A stretch of DNA of 64,000 nt, taken from Megamerina dolium. Lineage: Eukaryota > Arthropoda > Insecta > Diptera > Megamerinidae. A model generated the notes under the pieces. That model saw only the letters and a program-made list of their open reading frames with translations, searched no databases and was not told the DNA's origin. Made by a program: the position numbers and the translations under genes. This document shows, in pieces, positions 1 to 8,000 of this stretch; the stretch's first letter is position 1; the number at the start of each line of letters is the position of its first letter. The stretch spans positions 107,268,917-107,332,916 of the forward strand of contig OY978525.1 of NCBI GenBank assembly GCA_963854835.1, in the 5' to 3' direction.

Positions 1-830
1 TCGGTCGAGGAAACAGGCGACCATTTGCATCGATGTGCTGCGGGTCCGAACAACTTTTGTTGGATTTGGCTCGTCTTGGAACACCCACACGGTCGATTGC
101 TGTTTTGTTTACGGTTCATACGCACATATCCATGATTTGTCACCTATCACGATTTTATACACGTCTTTTGAAGCACCACGGTCGAACTTTTTCATCATTT
201 CCTTACACCAATTGGTGCTAGCCTTTTTTTGAGCTATTAATAAATTATGGGGTATCCAACGACTGCAAACTGTTCATGCAAAATCGAATATATTGAAGTG
301 GAACTAATGTGCAAGAATGCCTCTACCTCACGATATATCACATGACGATCTTGCATTTTCAGTTCATTCACTGCATCGATGTTTTGTGACACAACAGCCG
401 ATTTTGGACGACCTTCACGGAATTCGTCGGCGACCGAACTACGACCACGATTGAATTCACAGTACCAGCGATATACTGTGGATTTTGGTGGTGCTTTATC
501 GCCATACAAAGAACTGAGTTCGTCGACACATTCTTGTTGATATACTGTGGTATTTGATGGTGCTTCATCACCATACAAAGAACTGAGTTCATCGACACAT
601 TCTTGTTGAGATAATCCAAGTCGAAAGTTGTGAAAAATTATCCAACGAAAACCTTCTCTTGAAATTTCCATTTTTTTGGCCAAATTGATTTTCTTAACTC
701 ACTGTAAACGAAACAAATAGCATTTGTACATCAAAACGTTGTGAGCACGTTTCTGCTCAAAAATGTCAAACTTGATTATGGTGTTGCCAGATTTTAGCTA
801 TTGATGTTATTATTGCCAGATCCCGAAATA
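1..830 (-). mobile_element. Decayed mariner element, 5' half, cut by the window edge
   Basis: The minus strand from about 683 down to 237 reads the N-terminal helix-turn-helix part of a mariner transposase (start MAKKMEISREGFR, then a GRP motif after the DNA-binding region). The reading continues in another frame to position 1 with GDKSWICAYEP, the block around the first catalytic Asp, and WVFQDEPNPTKVVR. A frameshift near 236 and an in-frame stop after YEP make it a pseudogene. The rest of the catalytic domain and the 3' end lie outside the window. The outer end near 830 is a guess because no matching terminal repeat is visible. Confidence 0.8.
470..607 (-). repeat. 69-bp direct tandem duplication inside the transposase HTH region
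   Basis: Positions 470-538 and 539-607 are near-identical 69-bp units. The unit is 23 codons, so the frame is kept and the stretch QQECVDELSSLYGD is read twice. It falls in the first helix-turn-helix region of the mariner transposase remnant. Confidence 0.9.
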
Positions 831-1035
831 TGAATAGTAGCCTCGTATTTAACTGTTTAAAATGACAGATCGTTCAAAGAATGGAATTTATGGAATTTGT
901 GCGGGGCACAAGTCGTTATTAGTGGATGAGTTAAATCAAAGAATTGTACTTCAAATAAATTCCACCATCATTTCCCAATTTCATCCATTCAAATTTGATC
1001 AAGTAATGTAGTAATTTTGTCGAATTATACTAATA

Positions 1036-1555
1036 GCCCTGACAGACGGCAGCATTAATCCGGATTAACGATATAATTCAAATTAATTCGGCCATTCACT
1101 GCAGCTAATCCGCATTAACTCCACGAGTTAATTCTCCAAATTAAAGAGGATTAGGACAATTTGCGATGGCAACACTGCTGAAAATTTTCTATTGTGAATT
1201 TTTCTCGATCCAACTTACAAAACAATAGGTGTGTTCGCTTATAAAAAAAAACTTTCAACAATTGTTAACAGTTTTCGACATGAAAAGCATTGGCGAACAA
1301 ATAAATCCAATTACGAACTGTGAATGTCAATTTACATGTTTTTGATAGTTTTCAGTTCACGCACTTCTTGTAGATTTTCTCATATCGAGAGTGACAGATG
1401 ACAGAAATTGATAGTGATAGTATTGTAAGTGAGCAGACCTAATAAAACAGCAATCAGCTGTTTAGTTAATCCGCAATACTGCCGTCTGTCAGATTAATTT
1501 TTTATTCAGATTAAGTGCGCCGGTAATCCGGATTAACGCTGCCGTCTATCTAGGC
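1036..1555. mobile_element. TA-flanked MITE, copy 1 (520 bp)
   Basis: The ends are inverted repeats: GCCCTGACAGACGGCAG at the left and the complement of it (CTGCCGTCTATCTAGGC) at the right. Both are bordered by TA (1034-1035 and 1556-1557). The next bases, TTAATCCGGATTA, also occur at both ends. A second internal copy of TGCCGTCTGTCAG lies near 1480. There is no coding capacity. A second copy at 26567-27016 lies in the opposite orientation and matches along its whole length, which confirms a discrete element. I cannot assign the superfamily; TA duplication suggests Tc1/mariner-type mobilisation. Confidence 0.85.
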
Positions 1556-1557
1556 TA

Positions 1558-2522
1558 TAATACTTAGAGGATACAATCAAGTTAGAAAATCACTGGGTGA
1601 ATGAAGCTAAAATGAGACTATGAGACTATCGATATACATAGAAGTATAAAATTTAATGATTTTAAATAAACGTATTGTTTTATTTGATTTTAAATAACGA
1701 ATTGAATAATTTTCATTATTCGCTGCAATACTTCTAATACTGTAATACTTTATATACCATAAATATGAAACTCTCAGATAATTTGAGTACAATTTGAGTA
1801 CTTTGTTGAATGATTATAACTTGAACATCATCTTATCTTCCATGACATCTTTAAAAAAGTTTGCGAAAGCAATTCATATAACATATTCCTTATGAATTTT
1901 TTTTTTTTATGTACATTCTTTCATGTACTATTTCTACTCCATTACATGTTTTTTGGACGGCATTTCTTTTGAGAAAAAAAAAAAATACCTCAATAAAGAA
2001 GCATAAACATTAAAAAGGAATGAATGAAGAACATACCATGCTAAATTCCACAAAATTTTCGTTAAGAAAAGCTATGGAATATATTGTATGAAAACATCTG
2101 GTCGAAAGAACAAAACGTGCCACTAAGATCATGCCTGCGCATACATTATAGCTAAATACAGCACACAGCATATGAACACCTTTCAGCATAAGTTCATTAT
2201 AGGTCATAGAAGCAAATAGAAAAATGTTTATGTGTTGTTTTATTTTTTTTTTATGTGTTGTTTGTGAACGCAAGATACCACAGAGTAGCATGCCACATCA
2301 TAAAAATGATAGAAATTTACAAAAAAAAAAAAAAAAAAATTTTGTTTATTTGACATCTGTATTTTTGGAAGTTTTTATTGTAGACATATACTCGTATGAT
2401 TGGTTTTTAAACTTTTAACTATTTTTTTTTTCTTCTAAAAATGTATGCCTAATTTTCTATAATTAAATTTAATTACACACTTTTATTTTATTTTTATGGT
2501 AAATATAAATTTTATAATAAAT

Positions 2523-2524
<2 letters not shown>
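1558..2524. other. No gene seen; AT-rich spacer
   Basis: This stretch holds homopolymer runs (A runs at 1974-1985 and 2321-2339, several T runs) and no open frame resembling a protein family. Confidence 0.6.
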
Positions 2525-2555
<31 letters not shown>

Positions 2556-3845
2556 TTAGCTTATTTTTTTTTATTGAATCTTTCTTAAACACAAGAAACT
2601 AACAATATGTATTCAAATCTTACAAACTAAATAAAACTATGTGATATCCCCTACGTTCCATCACAATTTGGTGAGTCGCGAGATGTAGCAATTTTACAGC
2701 ATATTCAGTGTGTCTTTTCTTTTTAATCGACGATGCCCCTTGCTCAGCAACAATTGCCTAGCAAGGGGATTCGGATGATTGTGTAATTTTTGAATGTAGC
2801 TTCTGCAGGACATTGCAACTTCCTCAGAAATTGTGGATACATTTAAATCTCGATGGATGTTAACGTTCCTCATATACCAAGGCGCGTTTACAATAATTCG
2901 CAGACACTTGGATTGTATTCGCTGCAATTTTTCGATATTAGAGGGAGATGCGGTGCCCCAAAACTGAATACCATAAGTCCAGATTGGTTTCAGGATTGCT
3001 TTATATAATAGCACTTTGTATTCAAGATTCAACTTTGATCTTTTGTGTAACAGCCACCATAACTGATTCATTTTAAGCTTGATCTGAGTTTTCTTTGCCT
3101 CTATGTGATTTTTCCATGTCAGCCTTCTGTCGAGGTGAATACCCAAGTACTTTGTTGAGGAACATTGTGGAACTGATTGGCCATTAATTTTAAGTGGGGG
3201 ACATGTATCTAGCCTTAGCGTGAAGGTTACATGTACGCTCTTTGATTCATTGACTTTTATACGCCATTTTGCTAGCCAGATTTCGAGAGAATCGACATGA
3301 GTCTGCAGGAGTTTAGTAGCTTCTATGGGGTTAGAGCGAGAGCACAATATTGCCGTATCATCAGCAAAGGTCGATATGAATGTATAGTTATTGTTGGGCA
3401 TATCTGAAGTGTATAAGAGATACAGTAAGGGACCCAAAACGCTTCCTTGAGGAACGCCAGCGTGAATATCCAATGGATTTGTTGTGTAATCCTTGTGATG
3501 TACGAGAAATTGTCTTTTCGTGAGATAGCTACTAAGCAATGAGGAGACATTTGCAGGCAGTAATAGTTTGAGTTTGTAAATAAGGCCATCGTGCCATACT
3601 TTATCGAAAGCTTGAGTGATATCAAGAAAGACAGCTGAGCAATACTTTTTTTCTTCAAAAGTGTTCCTTATCAGAGTTACAATGCGGTGGACTTGTTCTA
3701 TTGTGCCGTGCTGTTTTCTAAATCCAAACTGATGTTGAGGAATCAGTTGGTTGAGATTAATAAATGGAGTTATATTCATGACAAGTAGCTTTTCGAATAC
3801 TTTAGAAAGTAGAGGCATTTGATCTGCTTCTATGAATTTTATTAT
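2525..3845 (-). mobile_element. 5'-truncated jockey-type LINE with poly(A) tail
   Basis: A 30-base T run at 2525-2554 is the poly(A) tail of a minus-strand non-LTR retrotransposon whose reverse transcriptase lies at 2694-3845. ORF1 and the endonuclease are missing, the usual result of incomplete target-primed reverse transcription. The flanks AATTTTATAATAA (near 2509) and AATTTTATTATTA (near 3836) may be a weakly preserved target-site duplication. A mariner-derived MITE begins only 14 bases beyond its 5' end. Confidence 0.85.
2694..3845 (-). pseudogene. Reverse transcriptase, jockey clade, N-terminally truncated
   Basis: An uninterrupted frame of about 383 codons covers most of the RT domain to its natural stop. 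Visible motifs in order are KVFEKLL, QFGFRKQHGT, the first catalytic block FLDITQAFDKVWHDGL, the GVPQGSVLGPLLYLLY block, the catalytic FADD in TFADDTAIL, and YLGIHLDRRLTW. The thumb region and C-terminal tail follow. The first residues of the open frame come from the flanking MITE end, not from the element. RT residues look intact, but without the endonuclease the copy cannot move on its own. Confidence 0.88.
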
Positions 3846-3858
3846 TATTTTTTTTATA

Positions 3859-4101
3859 CATTCTGTCAAATAAGTACCCGGAAATTCTCATTTTTAATTT
3901 TCCCTCTGAGATTATTTCACACAAAAGGTTGACTTGTTCCTAATGACACCGTAACCAAACTAAATGACACATAGCAATAAAAATTCACAGAATAGTGGCT
4001 GACAGTTGTGCCAACCTGGGAAAATTTTTTTTTTGAAATATTCTCAGAGGGAAAATTAAAAATGAGAATTTCCGATTTCCGGGTACTTATTTGACAGAAT
4101 G
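3859..4101. mobile_element. Short mariner-derived MITE, copy 1 (243 bp)
   Basis: It starts CATTCTGTCAAATAAGTACC and ends with the complement, flanked by TA on both sides (3857-3858, 4102-4103). The inverted repeats extend about 50 bp. The middle matches the 5' untranslated part of the mariner family seen in longer form at 16826 (GACTTGTTCCTAATGACACC and a GCCAACCTGGG block). All transposase coding sequence has been lost. Confidence 0.9.
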
Positions 4102-4103
4102 TA

Positions 4104-4578
4104 ATATATATATTATTAATGAGTGATGATCTAACTGAATGAAGGCATATATTTTGATTGATTTTTTTTTTAATTGTTGATTTTATTATTTTTGTGTTTT
4201 GTGTATACATATATGATTTGGTTTTCTTTCTGTTTATAAAATGAGCCATTTGTTGTAATAACGTAAAGAATAATTTCCATTAATGTAAATATTTGCAAAG
4301 ATTATTTTGAATGCCAAATGCAAATAAATTCAAATTCGAAGCTTTTATTGATTATATGTATTTCTATTATACAAGATATATATTCTATTATTATAATTGA
4401 TTTATTTAATTAGATACCATCTGCTAATGTAGGGGCGTATGAGTGACATTAAATGAGCATTAGTATTGAATTTGGGTCATTTTTTTTTTTGTATTTTTTT
4501 GTTTGTCCAATAGAATACGCCTCAAATATTTTAAAATGCATTTTAACTAATATAAACAATTATATATAAATATTTCAG
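4104..4578 (+). other. Intron end upstream of the first visible eiger exon
   Basis: No reading frame is supported here. The stretch ends in a standard acceptor, TATTTCAG, at 4571-4578. Confidence 0.6.
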
Positions 4579-5090
4579 TATACAAATGCACTTATTGATG
4601 ATCCCAACACAACGCTGGATGCTATAGGCGATGATGAGGATGATGATGATGATGATGATGATGATCCCATGGATATGGATGATATTCACCATCATGATCG
4701 CACTGGTAATCTTGATAATGATGATGATGATGATGATGATGATGACGATGATGACGATGACGATCTATTGCCAATCGATTATGATGATATAGAAAATTAT
4801 GATTATTTTTTGAAAAAATATAAAGATTATGATGCAAACGATGATGATATTGATGATAATGATGGCGATGATGAAACAGCCAATAGCAATATGTCAGAAG
4901 ATGATAATCTTTATGATGATTTTGAAAAGTTTAAAGATTCCAAAAATAAACAATTACAGCAACAATTGAAAAAAGAACAAGGACAAAAAACAACACAAAA
5001 ACTAGAAGAGGAAAAAATACACGATGAGAAATCGAATGAAAAGCAACAAAAAGATCAGCAATTACAGCCAGAGCAAGAGAAGGAGCAAAA
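4579..5090 (+). CDS. egr: eiger exon: acidic and Gln/Lys-rich stalk
   Basis: The acceptor TTTCAG ends at 4578 and the donor GTAAGT starts at 5091. The frame opens [20 protein letters not shown] and runs into two Asp tracts, then a stretch rich in Q, K and E ending EQEKEQ. The exon leaves two bases of a codon, completed by the T at 6997. The first base could be preceded by any phase-0 exon outside the window. Confidence 0.82.
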
Positions 5091-8000
5091 GTAAGTGACA
5101 GACACGGTCTAATTTGAAATCTAATTTCTTTAGTACAACACATTAATTTTTTTTGGATGGTCTCGTAATGGGTTAAAGAATCGATTTCTAGAGATATGGG
5201 TAAAAGAGACGCAGATAGGAATTGGTTAATGGTTTAATATAAGGTGTAATAAAAAGAAATCCATTATTTTTCCAATAGTTGTCTTTAGTAATTTGTATCT
5301 AGCGTTGTATAAGTGCGACCGGGTTACGCTATATGGCGTTAGAAAAATAGGATATCGTACTATCGTACTTTTCAGAGAGTTTTGCGATTGCTTAACTCAG
5401 TATTGTTTGAGCACGCGTCAAAGATGGACACCAGTAAAGAGAAAATATGCCATATTTTACAGTTTTTCTTCGATAAATGCAAAAACGCAACCCAGACGGC
5501 TGAAAGTGTGAATAGTGTTTATGGTCCTCCTACTGTAACAGCCAATCACGTGCAATTTTGGTTTCGTCGATTCCGTTCCGGTAATTTTGATGTCAAAGAT
5601 GCAAGGCCAATTATCGAAAATATCGATAAAATAATGGAAATCGTCGAGTCTGACCGTCATGTAAGCACTATTTCTATTACCCAGGAGCTAAACATTGCAC
5701 AAAAAAACGTTTGGAGTAATTTAAATAAGGCTGGATACAAAAAGAAGCTCGATGTTTGGGTGCCACACGAGTTAACGCAAAGTAAACCTCATGGACCGAA
5801 TTTCCTTCTACGAATCACTGCTGAATCGCAACAAAATCGATCCATTTCTGAAGCGGATGGTTACTCATGATGAAAAGTGGGTCACATACGATAACGTCAA
5901 GCGAAAACGGTCGTGGTCGAATCGCTGAGAGCCGGCGCAAACGGTGGCCAAGCCAGGATTGACGGTTTTGCAATGTGTTTGGTAGGATTAGCAGGGAATC
6001 ATCTACTATGAGCTGCTGCCCTACGGCCAAACTCTTAATACGAACCAATTGGACCGTCTGAAGGAAGCAATCGCACAGAAGCGGCCAGCTTTGGCCAATA
6101 GGAGAGGAATTGTGTTCCATTAGGACAACGCCAGACCACAGACATAATTGTGATAGTGACTCGCCAGAAGCTCCGGGAGCTTGATTGGGAGGCTCTTATG
6201 CATCCACCTTATAGTCCGGACCTGGCACCAAGTGATTACTACCTGTTCCTGTCTATGGCGAATGATTTTGCTGGTGAAAAATTCGCCTCAAGAGAAGCTT
6301 GTGAAAATCGACTGTACCAGTTTTTTGTCAATAGGGACGAGGGTCTCTATGAAAGTGACATGATATGAAATTACCTTCAAATTGGCAACAAGTTATCGAA
6401 CAAAACGGTGCATATTTGACCTAAATCGGATCATTCTAACTATTCTAAATAAAACCTTCAATTTAATGCAAAAATAATGGATTTCTTTCCTAATATATTC
6501 CAAGTATTAGATGCCCAATGATGGTTACGAAATTCACAACCATTCTGTGCAGTGTTCAAAGGGCAGAAAGGGCAGAATATCGTCAAATTTCTTAAAAATT
6601 GGGAGATATCGTAAATAGCTTCCAACTGGTAGCTCTTTAAATGTCAAATCCAAGCTAATAGATTTCTAGCAAAGGCAAAACATTTTACTGGCTTGCGACT
6701 TTATACAAATTGAGTCCCTCCGGCACAATATAACGTCTGAAATAGGTAAACATAAAGAATATTATGTGATTTATTTTTTTTTAACAAAAAAATGTATCAA
6801 TTTCTTCTTCCCGATAGTCATTAATAATTGGTACTTAGCATAACTCATTCTCAGCTCATAAAGTCATAGGTCTGTAAGCAATTCGTTCTTCTGGAAGTTC
6901 AAATAGAAAATATATTTAACAAATTTATTATTTATTTATGATTAATTAATTTTTTTTTTTTGTTGCTTACTTCCTTATGTTGTGTACGATTTATAGTGCA
7001 CGAAAGGTACGCTCAATAGCGAATGCACCAAATGATATATCGAAAGAGATGCAACAAAATAAAACATCAATTGGAAAAGAGGATCAACAACAATTGACGA
7101 CTACACCATCATCACCATCATCAGTTGTTAATGATCATCATAAACAGCATCATAAGATAGCCATAAGGTATTTGAATCAACATTCTTTAATCATTGAAGC
7201 ATAAAAGTGTTATTCCGTTCCGTCTACATTGAATTTCTATATATGTAATTGTATGTATTGTATTATCTCTTTGTTATTTTTAGACCGCAATCTACAACAA
7301 TTGATGTAGCTCATATGAGACGCACTCATAAGCGACATCATATTATCAGTGAAAATATAGATCGTAAGAAACCGTCGCCATTGCGAGCACGCCATCATCG
7401 CAGACGCAAATTGCCAATGATTAAAAGTGGTGAGTTGATGTTCAATTCATTCACAACTTCACATAATTAGTATGTATGTACAATTTTGAATATTTTAATT
7501 TGAATTTATTTCAAAATTTTCCATAATTTACAAATACATACTTATACCCGAAGAAATATATCAAAAAAATTTGCAGGTGAATCTCCTCTAATTTCAGCAA
7601 AAAATGTTAATAATAACAATATGAATTCGATCTCCTTTACACCGGCAGCACATTTTCATCTAAATCGTAAAGTACCAGATCGTTATGCACCCATTAATGT
7701 TAATTGTAAGTAGTACAAGTTTAATTCAAATAGCTCGTATTTATAGTATTTATTCATTTGGAAGCACACTAACATTCTGTCAAATAAGTACCCGGAAATC
7801 ACACAATCTCTTTGTTCGATATTTTTATCCATAGTAAAAATCGCAACGCACACAAAAGGTTGACTTGTTCCTAATGACGCCGTAACCAAACTAAATGACG
7901 CATAGCAATAAAAATTCACAGAATAGTGGCTGACAGTTGTGCCAACCTGGGAATTTTTTTTTTTTTGAAATATTCTCAGAGGGAAAATTAAAAATGAGAA

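Noticed and set aside
2525..4101. Single composite element made of the jockey LINE and the adjacent MITE
   Set aside because: Each has its own recognisable borders (poly(A) tail; TA plus inverted repeats). They are neighbours 14 bp apart, and the apparent fused reading frame only starts in the MITE end by chance.
4622..4837. Minus-strand His-rich open frame
   Set aside because: It is the complement of the GAT/GAC tract in the eiger exon, has no splice or family support, and is explained by simple repeat sequence.
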